Positions 26,483 to 35,852 of a stretch of DNA of 64,000 nucleotides are shown here, one piece after another. The notes under the pieces were generated by a model that saw only the letters and a list, made by a program, of their open reading frames with translations, was not told the DNA's origin and did not search any database. The position numbers were made by a program, and so were the translations under genes. Every line of letters starts with the position of its first letter. Within the stretch, counting starts at the first letter, position 1. This DNA is from RGIG4608 sp045651165 (lineage in GTDB: Bacteria > Bacillota > Clostridia > Oscillospirales > CAG-272), in the NCBI GenBank assembly GCA_045651165.1, contig JAZRRX010000049.1, positions 27,347-91,346 on the forward strand, written 5' to 3'.

Positions 26483-27520
26483 ATGAATATTAATCATTTA
26501 AACATCATTGGCAACGATGATTTATATCAGTATTTTACCTCTTGCGCAAAGGCAAATTCACTCTCGCATGCCTACATTTTGTTCGGCGCAAAAGGCACAG
26601 GAAAGCACACTTTGGCGCGTCTTATAGCCGCTTCTGCTAACTGTGAAAAAAGAACATTAGAGGACGAGAATATCCCCTGCTGTGAGTGTCCATCTTGCAA
26701 AAAAATTTTAGCAAATAATTCTGCAGATGTTACCTATATTTCACGCGAAAAAGATAGAGCTACTATCGGTGTTGACCCAATAAGATTAATCAAAACCGAT
26801 ATTGCGGTTTACCCCAATGATGGCGATTTTAAAGTGTATATCATTGAAGATGCTCACACAATGACTATTCAAGCGCAAAACGCACTTTTGCTCACTCTTG
26901 AAGAGCCACCCTCATATGTCATTTTCATTCTTCTTTGCGAGCATACTGAAACGCTTCTTGAAACAATAAAGAGCCGTGCACCAATGCTCAGAATGAAGAC
27001 TCCTGAAAAGAGCGAAGTTATTGAATATTTAAAAGCAAATCATCCTTCGGCGCGCACTTTCATTAACAATTCACCCGAGGAATTTGATGAAATATATATG
27101 GCGGCTGCAGGAAGCATTGGCAGAATATTAGAGCTTATTGCTTCAAGCGAAAGAAAGCATATTTTGCAAAGCCGCGAATTAGTGGAACGCTTTATTGAAG
27201 CAGTTGCTCATCGCACGGTTGCGCGAGATTTTGCAGAGCTTCTCTCAATATTTCCTCAAAAGAGAGATGACCGCGAAAAACTCATTTTTCAACTTGCCCA
27301 AATTGAGTTAGCACTTCGCGACCTCATGGTGATAAAAAAGGCGGATGAGCCATCTATGACATTCTTTACTGATATCAATTATGCAGAGGAGCTTTCTTAC
27401 TGCATCTCTGTTCAAAGAATAGCCGAAATAATTGCTTTGGTGGAAAATTCCCGCGCTTCTCTTTTGCACAATGCAAACATTAAATTAACATTGACAAATC
27501 TTCTCAGTAAATTGATTTAA
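26483..27520 (+). CDS. holB: DNA polymerase III delta' subunit
   Basis: HolB is a clamp-loader AAA+ subunit. Residues ~28-50 hold LFGAKGTGKHTLARLIAAS (P-loop). A zinc module with CCECPSC and an upstream Cys is present, and the segment ALLLTLEEPPSYVIFILLCE, then SRAPM in the sensor region, is typical of delta'. The length of 345 residues is in the family range. GGGAGG precedes the ATG. ricT starts 11 bases downstream, an arrangement (holB-ricT) common in Firmicutes. Confidence 0.93.
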   Translation: MNINHLNIIGNDDLYQYFTSCAKANSLSHAYILFGAKGTGKHTLARLIAASANCEKRTLEDENIPCCECPSCKKILANNSADVTYISREKDRATIGVDPIRLIKTDIAVYPNDGDFKVYIIEDAHTMTIQAQNALLLTLEEPPSYVIFILLCEHTETLLETIKSRAPMLRMKTPEKSEVIEYLKANHPSARTFINNSPEEFDEIYMAAAGSIGRILELIASSERKHILQSRELVERFIEAVAHRTVARDFAELLSIFPQKRDDREKLIFQLAQIELALRDLMVIKKADEPSMTFFTDINYAEELSYCISVQRIAEIIALVENSRASLLHNANIKLTLTNLLSKLI

Positions 27521-27531
27521 CGGAGATAAAT

Positions 27532-28593
27532 ATGGAAAACAACAATCAAAATAAAAAGAATAACAAAAAAAGATATCATCGATATCACAACAAACACAAA
27601 AATAAAAAAGAAAATGGCACAGAAGTGATTGATGCTACTGTTGCTAAAACGGTTGAAGATGTCATTGAAGAAAATGAGGAATTCGTTGAATTTGTTGAGG
27701 ATATGCTTCCCGAATCATCCGAACAAAAGTCCTCAAACGGACCTCAAGAAAACGAAGAACAGGTTGAAGTTATTGGTATAAGATTCAAAAAAGTTGGCAA
27801 GGTATATTACTTTGAACCCAACGGAATAAAAGCAACAAAAGGCGAATTTGCCATTGTTGATACCGCTCGTGGACCTGAATTTGGAGAGGTTTTTATTGCC
27901 AATAAATTCGTTGGTGTTTCTGAAACCGTTCCTCCTCTTCGTCCTGTTTTGCGCATTGCAACAAAAGACGATATTCTTCACAATGAAGAAAATATCCAAA
28001 AAGAAAAAGAAGCGTTTGAAATTTGTTTAAAGCAAATCGCTAATCATGAGCTTGATATGAAGCTTGTTGACGCTCAATATACATTCGACAATAGCAAACT
28101 TCTTTTCTATTTCACATCTGCAGGCAGAGTTGACTTCCGCGAGCTCGTTAAGGACCTTGCAGCTGTGTTTAGAACAAGAATTGAGCTTCGTCAAATTGGT
28201 ATAAGAGATGAGGCCAAGCTCATCGGTGGTCTTGGTGCATGTGGCAGACCTCTTTGCTGTGCGACATTCCTTTCTGATTTCGTTCAAGTGTCCATTAAGA
28301 TGGCAAAGGAGCAAGGACTCTTCCTCAACTCATCTAAAATCTCAGGTACTTGTGGACGTCTTATGTGTTGCTTGAGATATGAGCAAGATACCTATGAATA
28401 TGAAATCGCGCGCACACCTGCCGTTGATTCAACAGTTAAGACTCCCGACGGAGTTGGTGTAGTAATTGAATCCCATCCCCTCTCCGGCCTTCTTAAAGTT
28501 CGCATTGGCGATAAAGAAGATTCAACCATTAAAATTCACCACAGAGATAACGTAAAAATCATTCATACCAATAAAAACCAGAACAAGGAATAA
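27532..28593 (+). CDS. ricT: PSP1-domain protein RicT/YaaT
   Basis: RicT (YaaT) is part of the RicAFT complex that affects RNase Y-mediated mRNA maturation and sporulation in Bacillus. The 353-residue protein has a long Lys/Asn-rich, then acidic, disordered N-terminus (~1-80). The PSP1 core follows: GIRFKKVGKVYYFEP, DTARGPEFGEV, and the Cys-rich block LGACGRPLCCATFL...SGTCGRLMCCLRYE, whose cysteines bind Fe-S in studied homologues. It is coupled to holB. Confidence 0.92.
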   Translation: MENNNQNKKNNKKRYHRYHNKHKNKKENGTEVIDATVAKTVEDVIEENEEFVEFVEDMLPESSEQKSSNGPQENEEQVEVIGIRFKKVGKVYYFEPNGIKATKGEFAIVDTARGPEFGEVFIANKFVGVSETVPPLRPVLRIATKDDILHNEENIQKEKEAFEICLKQIANHELDMKLVDAQYTFDNSKLLFYFTSAGRVDFRELVKDLAAVFRTRIELRQIGIRDEAKLIGGLGACGRPLCCATFLSDFVQVSIKMAKEQGLFLNSSKISGTCGRLMCCLRYEQDTYEYEIARTPAVDSTVKTPDGVGVVIESHPLSGLLKVRIGDKEDSTIKIHHRDNVKIIHTNKNQNKE

Positions 28594-28620
28594 ATTTTTA
28601 TATTTATTTTTATAAAACCC

Positions 28621-28650
28621 TTGCATTTTGTAGCATATGTATGCTATAAT
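28621..28650 (+). promoter_or_regulatory. Promoter of the ferredoxin gene
   Basis: TTGCAT and TATAAT are spaced by 18 bases. The spacer contains the palindrome GCATATGTATGC. Confidence 0.7.
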
Positions 28651-28681
28651 ATGCACATCAATACTTATGGAGGTATTTATC

Positions 28682-28852
28682 ATGGCTTATAAGATTACTG
28701 ACGCTTGCATTGCTTGTGGTGCTTGCTGTGACGCTTGTCCCTGTGGCGCTATCACAGAGGGTGACGGCATCTATGTAATTGATCCTGATGCTTGCGCAGA
28801 TTGCGGCGCTTGTGCTGACGTTTGCCCTGTAGGAGCTCCCGTTCAGGAATAA
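28682..28852 (+). CDS. 2[4Fe-4S] clostridial-type ferredoxin
   Basis: This 56-residue electron carrier has two complete cluster motifs: CIACGACCDACP and CADCGACADVCP. The start is the ATG after TGGAGG, giving MAYKITDACIACG; an upstream in-frame extension is not supported. The length and symmetry are those of clostridial ferredoxins that serve low-potential anaerobic metabolism. It is probably monocistronic, with a palindrome downstream. Confidence 0.96.
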   Translation: MAYKITDACIACGACCDACPCGAITEGDGIYVIDPDACADCGACADVCPVGAPVQE

Positions 28853-28863
28853 TCCATTACATC

Positions 28864-28899
28864 TAAAGATACGGAGCAGATTTCTGCTCCGTATCTTTA
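28864..28899 (+). terminator. Probable terminator after the ferredoxin gene
   Basis: A 17-bp perfect inverted repeat (TAAAGATACGGAGCAGA) surrounds a very short centre, but there is no real T-tract afterwards. Termination is likely, though the element could also be a processing or stability hairpin. Confidence 0.6.
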
Positions 28900-28912
28900 A
28901 TTATGAGGTATT

Positions 28913-29662
28913 ATGAATAATATTTTATTTGAAAATGAAACATTAACCGAGGTTAATGAAAATATAAATCTTATACAAAGAAAGAACGGCTTGACATTTG
29001 GCACAGATGCTTTTTTGCTTGCTTCGTTTATAAAAGCACAAAAAAATTCAGTTGCAGTTGAGCTTGGTGGTGGAACGGGTATCATCTCACTTCTCTGCGC
29101 TTCCCGTGAAAAATTCAAAACAATATACTGTGCAGAAATTCAACAGGATTTCGCCAACATTATTGACCGAAATGCAAAGTTAAATTCTCTTGATAGCAAG
29201 GTCATCTCGCTTTGCTCCGATATAAGAGATTTAAAAAGTGTCAATATTGGTTGCGAGGTTGATGCCGTGTTTTCAAATCCACCATATATGAAGGTAGATT
29301 CGGGAAAACGAAACGAGTATGATGAGAAATTTATCGCGCGACACGAGGTTTGTGGTGATATTTCGGATTTTTGCGCATGTGCCAAGCGCCTTTTAAAACA
29401 TGGTGGATTCTTCTATTGTGTGTGGCGTCCTGACAGACTTGTCGACCTTATTTGTGCAATGCGTGAAAACTCACTTGAGCCAAAGGAAATCTGCTTTGTT
29501 CACGCCAACACACAAAGTGAACCCTCAATGGTGCTCGTCAAGGCAAAAAAAGGGGCGTCTTCGGGACTAGTTTTGTATCAACCACTGTTTTTGAACGAAG
29601 ACGATAACCCCAAGGCTCTTACCCAAAGAGCAAGAAAGATATACGAGGAATGTAACTTCTAA
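28913..29662 (+). CDS. TrmN6-like tRNA adenine-N6 methyltransferase
   Basis: This class I SAM-dependent methyltransferase has 249 residues. AVELGGGTGIISLL is the SAM motif I and VFSNPPYMK is the NPPY catalytic motif for exocyclic amino groups. The N-terminal GLTFGTDAFLLASF matches TrmN6/YfiC, which modifies A37 of tRNA-Val. Its stop overlaps the start of the next gene by one base (TAATG), linking it with a second tRNA-modification enzyme. Confidence 0.85.
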   Translation: MNNILFENETLTEVNENINLIQRKNGLTFGTDAFLLASFIKAQKNSVAVELGGGTGIISLLCASREKFKTIYCAEIQQDFANIIDRNAKLNSLDSKVISLCSDIRDLKSVNIGCEVDAVFSNPPYMKVDSGKRNEYDEKFIARHEVCGDISDFCACAKRLLKHGGFFYCVWRPDRLVDLICAMRENSLEPKEICFVHANTQSEPSMVLVKAKKGASSGLVLYQPLFLNEDDNPKALTQRARKIYEECNF

Positions 29663-30417
29663 TGAAAGAATTAAAACGAATTTTAAGCTATACAAGACGT
29701 GCAGTTGATGACTATTCAATGATAGAAGAAGGCGATAAAATAGCAGTAGGTGTTTCCGCAGGCAAGGACTCGCTTGCACTTCTCTATGCACTTGCCGAAA
29801 TGCGCAGATTTTATCCTAAAAAATATGAGCTTATTGCAATTACAGTTGATATGGGATTCCCCAATACAACATTTGAGGGAATCCAAGCACTCTGCGACAA
29901 GCTTGACGTTAAATATCATATTGTTCCAACTCAAATTTATCAGATAATTTTTGAGGAGAGAAAAGAAAAAAGCCCCTGCTCTCTTTGTGCAAAGATGCGT
30001 CGAGGTGTGCTTTACAACACTGCAAAGGAGCTTGGCTGTAACAAGGTGGCATTAGGTCATCATTTTGATGATGCGATTGAAACATTTATGCTCAATCTTT
30101 TCTTTGAGGGAAGAATTGGTTGTTTCTCACCCGTAACTTACCTTTCAAGAATTGATTTGACAATGATTCGTCCACTGCTTTACGCGAGTGAAAAGAGTGT
30201 TCGTCAGTTTGCTGAAAAGGCAGAATTGCCCGTTGTAAAATCAACTTGTCCTGCAGACGGCAACACCGAGCGCGAGGAGATGAAACAGCTTCTTCACGAG
30301 CTTGATATCAAGCACAAAGGCTTGAGATATAGAATCTTTGGCGCCATGCAACGTGGTGAAATTGATGGTTTTAAGGTTGCAACCTCAATGGACGGCATAA
30401 AAGATTACGAAGAATAA
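29662..30417 (+). CDS. TtcA-family PP-loop tRNA thiolation protein
   Basis: This 251-residue ATP-pyrophosphatase resembles TtcA, which makes 2-thiocytidine at tRNA position 32 with an Fe-S cluster. The PP-loop is VGVSAGKDSLAL (variant of SGGKDS). CSLCAKMRRG supplies the CxxC, ALGHHFDDAIETFMLN is the family hallmark, and a further Cys in KSTCPADG could complete the cluster ligands. Other TtcA/TilS-group roles are possible. It is translationally coupled to the TrmN6-like gene. Confidence 0.85.
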   Translation: MKELKRILSYTRRAVDDYSMIEEGDKIAVGVSAGKDSLALLYALAEMRRFYPKKYELIAITVDMGFPNTTFEGIQALCDKLDVKYHIVPTQIYQIIFEERKEKSPCSLCAKMRRGVLYNTAKELGCNKVALGHHFDDAIETFMLNLFFEGRIGCFSPVTYLSRIDLTMIRPLLYASEKSVRQFAEKAELPVVKSTCPADGNTEREEMKQLLHELDIKHKGLRYRIFGAMQRGEIDGFKVATSMDGIKDYEE

Positions 30418-30428
30418 ATAAAAAGTTC

Positions 30429-30462
30429 AAAAGACGAAGAAACTTCGCGTTCTTCGTCTTTT
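30429..30462 (+). terminator. Terminator after the tRNA-modification pair
   Basis: The stem AAAAGACGAAGAA with its complement has an 8-base loop and runs into a long T-tract, an intrinsic terminator. Confidence 0.88.
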
Positions 30463-30474
30463 TTTATTTATATA

Positions 30475-30503
30475 TTGACAATCGATGTTTTATATGCTAT
30501 GAT
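30475..30503 (+). promoter_or_regulatory. Promoter of the GntR/ABC operon
   Basis: TTGACA and TATGAT with a 17-base spacer lie about 45 bases before the GntR gene. Autoregulation by the GntR protein would be usual but no operator is assigned. Confidence 0.75.
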
Positions 30504-30546
30504 GATAATACAGATAATACAGTTTTGTGCAGAAAGGAGATATGAT

Positions 30547-30903
30547 ATGGCTAAATATACTTTTGCAAAACGCGACGTTTATCTCGATATTGCTGAAAAA
30601 TATGAAAAATATATCACCCTTGGCATCATCAAACCACAGGAAAAGCTCCCATCCGTTAGAGCTGCTGCTGCCGAGCTTCGTGTCAATCCCAACACGGTGC
30701 AACGCGCATACTCTTTGCTTGAAGAAAAGGGTTTGATACGTTCACTTCCCAAAAAAGGCGCGTTCGTTATTTTCGGTGACGAAAATAAAAACGACAATGA
30801 AACCTTTGAAATTCTGACAAACGAATTATTACAACTTAAAGAACAAGGAGTATCAAAGGATAAGATAATTTCATTAATAGAGGAGGTATATAAGAATGAT
30901 TAA
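30547..30903 (+). CDS. GntR-family regulator, YtrA type
   Basis: This 118-residue short GntR regulator has a winged helix at residues ~10-78 (IKPQEKLPSVRAAAAELRVNPNTVQRAYSLLEEKGLI) and only a short alpha-helical tail, which defines the YtrA subfamily. Such proteins repress linked ABC transporter genes. The start is the ATG six bases after AAAGGAGA; an upstream in-frame extension covers the promoter and is rejected. Its 3' end overlaps the ABC ATPase gene by 8 bases. Confidence 0.9.
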   Translation: MAKYTFAKRDVYLDIAEKYEKYITLGIIKPQEKLPSVRAAAAELRVNPNTVQRAYSLLEEKGLIRSLPKKGAFVIFGDENKNDNETFEILTNELLQLKEQGVSKDKIISLIEEVYKND

Positions 30904-31786
30904 AATTGATAATTTATCTCATTCACTAGGCTCAAAAACCGTGCTTCGAGAAATCAATCTCGAGATATCCGACAACACGATACTTGGAATTGTCGGTATC
31001 AACGGCGCAGGAAAATCCACTCTTCTTCGTTTACTCTCGGGCGTTTATCTTCCCGATAAGGGCAACATAACTTATGATGGCAAAAATCCTGCAGATCCTA
31101 CGACAAGAAAGGATATATTTTTTCTGCCAGACGACCCCTATTACACCGCGTCAATGACTCCCGATACACTTTTTGATTTTTATAAATGTTTTTATCCTAC
31201 AATCAACAAGAAACTTTATGAGCATCTTTTAGTAGCATACAAAATAGATAGAAATGGAAAGGTTCGAAACTTTTCAAAGGGTATGAGGCGTCAAATTTTT
31301 ATTGCCCTTGCTCTTGCAGTTAAGCCCAAATATCTTTTGCTTGATGAAGCATTTGACGGACTTGATCCCCTTTCAAGAAAAATATTCAAAGATGCTATAA
31401 TCTCACTCGTCGAAGAAGGACACACCACTGTGCTAATTAGTAGCCATTCCTTGCGTGAGCTTGAGGATTTTTGCGATAAATTCATACTTATTGACTCAAA
31501 TGTAATAAAAAATCAAGGAAATATATCCGAGCACGTTGAAAAGCTTTGTAAGTTTGAGCTTGCATTCACCACCTCTATTGATAAAGAAATATTTAACGGT
31601 CTTCCCATTGTATCTCTCATCATAAAAAACAGATTTGTTCAAATAGTTCTTGAAGGTAAAAGTGATGAAATGAGAGAAAAGCTTGAAACGCTCTCCCCCG
31701 CTGTTATTGATGAAATGCCACTTGACTTTGAAGAAGCGTTTATCCACGACGTAATACAAGGAGGTGTTAAATATGACGAATTTTAA
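30896..31786 (+). CDS. ABC transporter ATP-binding protein
   Basis: This 296-residue ATPase has the Walker A motif GINGAGKSTLL, the signature variant FSKGMRRQIFIALAL, the Walker B motif YLLLDEAFDGLDP and the switch His in SSHSLRELE. The YtrB/CcmA-type sequence and its GntR partner suggest an exporter controlled by cell-envelope or antimicrobial stress. It overlaps the regulator upstream and the permease downstream, giving a tight three-gene operon. Confidence 0.92.
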   Translation: MIKIDNLSHSLGSKTVLREINLEISDNTILGIVGINGAGKSTLLRLLSGVYLPDKGNITYDGKNPADPTTRKDIFFLPDDPYYTASMTPDTLFDFYKCFYPTINKKLYEHLLVAYKIDRNGKVRNFSKGMRRQIFIALALAVKPKYLLLDEAFDGLDPLSRKIFKDAIISLVEEGHTTVLISSHSLRELEDFCDKFILIDSNVIKNQGNISEHVEKLCKFELAFTTSIDKEIFNGLPIVSLIIKNRFVQIVLEGKSDEMREKLETLSPAVIDEMPLDFEEAFIHDVIQGGVKYDEF

Positions 31787-32789
31787 ACAATATTTTCGTT
31801 CACATTTAAAGGCAAATATTGAATCTATGATTTATATTTTTCTTGTCGCCATACTTTTAACATTTTTGATTGGCATTAGTATTCAACCGACCAGTTACTA
31901 TGACTTTAATACCGCACAACGTATAAAAACTTATCAATCCACACTTTATATACCCGTTATATTTATATCTATTCTTGCATATGTTCTTCCTGTAACAGAG
32001 TTTTCGTTTTTCAAAAAACGCATAAACCTCGATTGTGCTTATGCACTCCCGATTTCTCGCAAAGCAATGGGAGCCGTACATTATTTAACGGGCTTGATAT
32101 CTCTTTGTGGAGCATACACTCTCTCATACCTTACTAATTTCATCTTGCTTTTGAGCCGTGGTGAGGGTTATTTCAATTTCACTCCTATGATAGGACACTA
32201 TATTCTTTGCCTGATTATTGGATTTGCGATATATTCAATTATGGTTTTCGTTTTCAATGAGGCTAACACTAAGGGCGATGGAATATGGTTTATGATTTTA
32301 TACACTTTCGTTATCGCGCTTGCCATCACAACAATAAGAAGAATAATAGATGATAATGGCAGATTCATCGATGCCAATAATCTTATTCCCTGGGGCTTAT
32401 TTATCAAAATAAATTCAAGTTACCAAAGCATCGTTGAAATTCATGTAGCAGATAGAATGAAATTTTGGAGTTCCCCTGAAAGCGTTAAATGGTTTATTAT
32501 ATGGATGAATCTTGGAATTGCCTCAGCAGTTGCATTTATATTAAGATTTGGCAATAGAAGAATGGAAAAAACAGAAGAAATTTCAGATTCTTATTTTGGA
32601 TTTAGAACCCTTATTCCCATTTATGCAATAAGTGCAATGATTCTCACCGAATCATCGAACTATATAATTTTATGGGTTATTCTTGAACTTCTAACATTTA
32701 TCGGATACACGATTTATAGACGAGGATTTCATTATAAAAAGAGTGATGTCATCACCATGTGTATGCTTTTAATATTCTTGTTTATATAA
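31773..32789 (+). CDS. ABC transporter permease-like membrane protein
   Basis: This protein of about 338 residues has six or more hydrophobic segments (e.g. MIYIFLVAILLTFLIGISI, VIFISILAYVLPV, YILCLIIGFAIYSIMVFVF). It has no recognised catalytic motif and is likely the permease for the preceding ATPase. The start is the ATG eight bases after GGAGG, which overlaps the ATPase gene by 14 bases; a GTG three codons earlier is less likely. Confidence 0.8.
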   Translation: MTNFKQYFRSHLKANIESMIYIFLVAILLTFLIGISIQPTSYYDFNTAQRIKTYQSTLYIPVIFISILAYVLPVTEFSFFKKRINLDCAYALPISRKAMGAVHYLTGLISLCGAYTLSYLTNFILLLSRGEGYFNFTPMIGHYILCLIIGFAIYSIMVFVFNEANTKGDGIWFMILYTFVIALAITTIRRIIDDNGRFIDANNLIPWGLFIKINSSYQSIVEIHVADRMKFWSSPESVKWFIIWMNLGIASAVAFILRFGNRRMEKTEEISDSYFGFRTLIPIYAISAMILTESSNYIILWVILELLTFIGYTIYRRGFHYKKSDVITMCMLLIFLFI

Positions 32790-32797
32790 AAAATTTA

Positions 32798-32823
32798 GGC
32801 AGAGAACAAATTTGTTCTCTGCC
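32798..32823. terminator. Bidirectional terminator
   Basis: A 13-bp perfect palindrome, GGCAGAGAACAAA with its complement, has A/T tracts on both sides. It separates the permease gene from the convergent ClpC-like gene. Confidence 0.88.
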
Positions 32824-32830
32824 CATTTTT

Positions 32831-35140
32831 TTACATACAAGTAACTACAATCTCGCCATTATTGATAGCAAGACGAACCTTTGTGATACTTCGATTATAA
32901 TCTGCAATGATTTTTTCAGCAATAGCATCTTCAATATGAGTTTGAATATATCTTCTCATATTTCTTGCACCGAATTTTGCAGAATAGGATTTTTCACCAA
33001 CATACTCAAGAAGCTCTGCCTCATAAGAAAGCTCAATTCCCTTTTCTTTGAGTGCAATTTCAAGTTCACCGAGCATAATTTTGGCAATCTTTTCAAAGTT
33101 CTCTTGTGTGAGAGAATTGAACGTGATTATCTCATCAACACGATTAATAAATTCGGGACGAAGGAATCCTTCAAGTGCCTTCATTGTGCGCGCTTCCTCC
33201 GCAGAATTATTTTCGGTTGAAAATCCTGCTCTTCCAGAAGAATTGGTAGATCCTGCATTGGTAGTCATAACCAAAATCGTGTTTTCAAAGTTAATTGTTC
33301 TGCCCTGCGCATCAGTTACTCTGCCATCATCAAGAATTTGCAAAAGAACGTTCAATACGTCGGGGTGCGCCTTTTCAATCTCATCAAAAAGAATGACAGA
33401 ATAAGGTCTTCTTCTTATCTTTTCAGTAAGCTGACCTGCCTCGTCATAGCCAACGTATCCGGGAGGCGCTCCGATAATTTTAGATACGGAATGCTTCTCC
33501 ATAAACTCACTCATATCAAGACGTATAAGTGTTTCGGGTGAGTGGAAAAGGTCATTAGCAAGCTGTTTTACAAGTTCGGTTTTACCAACACCTGTAGGTC
33601 CCGCAAAAATAAACGAAACGGGCTTTCTTTTATAAGAAATTCCTGCTCTGTTTCTCTTTATTGCACGGCAAATTGAATTTACTGCCTTATCTTGACCAAT
33701 AATATGTGTCTTGAGTCTTTCTTCAAGCTTATCTATCTGCTCGTATTCATTTGCGCTTACAGTAAGTGCAGGCACACCAGTCCACACCTCAACCACGTCT
33801 GCAAGCTCATCGGTTGTGAGGACAATACTTTCACATTCACCCTCAAGAGCTTTTAACTCTTCTGCAAGCTTAATTTCACGGGATTTGAGCTTGGCAATCT
33901 TTTCATAAGCATCTGCGTTATCAGGAGAATCGGGTGGGGTTGCCTCAAGCACTTCTCTATCCTTTTTGATTGCCAAAAGTTGTTCTCTGATTTCAATACT
34001 CTTATTAAGTGATGCAGAATTGAGTGAAAGATTTGCCGCTGCCTCGTCAAGCAAGTCGATTGCCTTATCGGGCAAATATCTATCGGTAATGTATCTTTCA
34101 GAAAGCACAACTGCGTTTCTTAATACAGAATCAGGTATCTTTATCTGATGGAACGCCTCATAATAATGCTTAATTCCCTTAAGCATTTGGAGTGTTTCTT
34201 CAACCGAGGGCTCTTCAACCTTTACGGGTTGGAATCTTCTCTCAAGTGCTGAATCCTTTTCGATATATTTTCTATATTCGTTGAGTGTAGTAGCACCGAT
34301 AACCTGGATTTCACCACGTGAGAGTGCTGGCTTGAGCATATTGGCTGTGCTTACACTACCCTCACTATTACCTGCGCCAACAATATTGTGTACCTCGTCA
34401 ATAACAAGGATAATATTACCTGCGTCCTTAACCTCTTTAAGAAGTCCTAACAAACGGCTCTCATACTGACCACGGAATTGAGTTCCTGCTACAAGAGCTG
34501 TCAAATCAAGAAGATGGAGTTCCTTGTTTTTGAGTTTATATGGAACATCCCCTCTCACGATTTTTTGTGCAAGTGCCTCTGCAATAGCGGTTTTACCAAC
34601 GCCCGGCTCACCAATAAGACAGGGATTATTCTTCTGTCTTCTTGAAAGTATCTGAATAACTCTCGCAAGTTCTTTTTCTCTGCCAACTATGGCATCAAGT
34701 TTTCCTGATATAGCCTCTGCATTGAGATTTTTGCAATATGAGTCTAAGAATTTTCTATCTTTATTCTCTTTTTTCTTTTCGTCAGTTTTGCCCTTACCAT
34801 TTCCGTTGCCGGAGTGATTTACGGGTTTATTTTCACCTCCAAAAAGCTTTTGAAGGTCGATGGAAGGTGTTGTTGCTTCGTCAGTATCAACATCTTCTCC
34901 CATGATATCAGGAAGATTTCCACCCTCCTCTATTATTTTTGCCATATCGTCTTCCATACCCGCAAGCTCTTCAGAAGATATGCCAAGTTTATTCATCATA
35001 TCACCAAGCATATTGTCAAGAGGAAGACCTAATTCTTTTGCACAAGTAATGCAAACACCATCATTCTTCTTCTCACCATTTTCAAGCTTGGTAATAAACA
35101 CAACTGCCATTCTTTTATGGCATCTTGAACACATTAACAT
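32831..35140 (-). CDS. ClpC-like AAA+ unfoldase with N-terminal McsA-like zinc finger
   Basis: This 769-residue Hsp100 ATPase has two AAA+ modules. D1 has GEPGVGKTAIAEAL (Walker A at ~177) and VIDEVHNIVGAG. A middle segment follows at ~410-450, and D2 has FAGPTGVGKTELVK. The N-terminus is unusual. In place of the double Clp-N repeat it has CSRC...CITC (Cys4, 7, 30 and 33), matching the zinc finger of McsA, then a ~100-residue linker. It probably feeds substrates to ClpP or works alone in protein quality control. GGAGG precedes the ATG. It is the last gene of a long minus-strand run from ruvC. Confidence 0.88.
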   Translation of the reverse strand: MLMCSRCHKRMAVVFITKLENGEKKNDGVCITCAKELGLPLDNMLGDMMNKLGISSEELAGMEDDMAKIIEEGGNLPDIMGEDVDTDEATTPSIDLQKLFGGENKPVNHSGNGNGKGKTDEKKKENKDRKFLDSYCKNLNAEAISGKLDAIVGREKELARVIQILSRRQKNNPCLIGEPGVGKTAIAEALAQKIVRGDVPYKLKNKELHLLDLTALVAGTQFRGQYESRLLGLLKEVKDAGNIILVIDEVHNIVGAGNSEGSVSTANMLKPALSRGEIQVIGATTLNEYRKYIEKDSALERRFQPVKVEEPSVEETLQMLKGIKHYYEAFHQIKIPDSVLRNAVVLSERYITDRYLPDKAIDLLDEAAANLSLNSASLNKSIEIREQLLAIKKDREVLEATPPDSPDNADAYEKIAKLKSREIKLAEELKALEGECESIVLTTDELADVVEVWTGVPALTVSANEYEQIDKLEERLKTHIIGQDKAVNSICRAIKRNRAGISYKRKPVSFIFAGPTGVGKTELVKQLANDLFHSPETLIRLDMSEFMEKHSVSKIIGAPPGYVGYDEAGQLTEKIRRRPYSVILFDEIEKAHPDVLNVLLQILDDGRVTDAQGRTINFENTILVMTTNAGSTNSSGRAGFSTENNSAEEARTMKALEGFLRPEFINRVDEIITFNSLTQENFEKIAKIMLGELEIALKEKGIELSYEAELLEYVGEKSYSAKFGARNMRRYIQTHIEDAIAEKIIADYNRSITKVRLAINNGEIVVTCM

Positions 35141-35168
35141 ACAAATACCTCCTCGGTATTAAATTCAA

Positions 35169-35837
35169 TTAAAAAGTAAATAATCCCAAATAATATATTA
35201 TTTTTGTGATGACAGTTCCATTCACAAAATCATTACCAAAAATTAATGCTATGATACATACAAGAAAGCTTGTTGTAAGATATGCATTCGCAACTCCCCA
35301 AAAGACACCGCCCAAACGATTTAACCAATTAATTACGGGAAACTCAAATACTTTTACAATAATAGCTATTGCAATAGAGCAGATAATAAAGGAAATGATG
35401 AATGCCAATACGTATCCTATAACATTTGAAACAACATCTATAACTATCTTTTCTATCTGTTCTCCAATTACTCTTGCATTTTCAGTTTTATCTCCCGAAA
35501 GGCTTGAAAACTTTTGTTCAATCTCATCCATGGGAACAAGATTTCTAACTATGGCAGGAATTCCCTCTTTTACTGTTTCAAAGTTGAATTCACCCTCACT
35601 TTGTTCAGCGTAGGAAACAAGTCTATTGGATATTGTACCCTCAAACATATTCTTCACAAACAAATTTTGACAAAGCGACACCACAAGTGACCCGATAAGT
35701 AAGGTAACAAGAATAACAAAAATTATCTTTGTGCTTTTGAAAAATGATTTAGCCAATCCTCTTTTAATTCCCAAAATCACGAGCAACGCGATTATTAAAA
35801 CCATTATAACGTCAACTATAATTTGAAAAATATTCAT
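35169..35837 (-). CDS. CvpA-family membrane protein
   Basis: This protein of about 222 residues has four hydrophobic segments. The first block, VDVIMVLIIALLVILGIKRGLAKSFFKSTK, matches the CvpA (colicin V production/DedE) family. The start at 35837 uses GGAGG five bases away; a TTG four codons upstream is not favoured. The role in Clostridia is unknown; the family is linked to envelope processes. Confidence 0.8.
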   Translation of the reverse strand: MNIFQIIVDVIMVLIIALLVILGIKRGLAKSFFKSTKIIFVILVTLLIGSLVVSLCQNLFVKNMFEGTISNRLVSYAEQSEGEFNFETVKEGIPAIVRNLVPMDEIEQKFSSLSGDKTENARVIGEQIEKIVIDVVSNVIGYVLAFIISFIICSIAIAIIVKVFEFPVINWLNRLGGVFWGVANAYLTTSFLVCIIALIFGNDFVNGTVITKIIYYLGLFTF

Positions 35838-35852
35838 AATAACCTCCAAATG

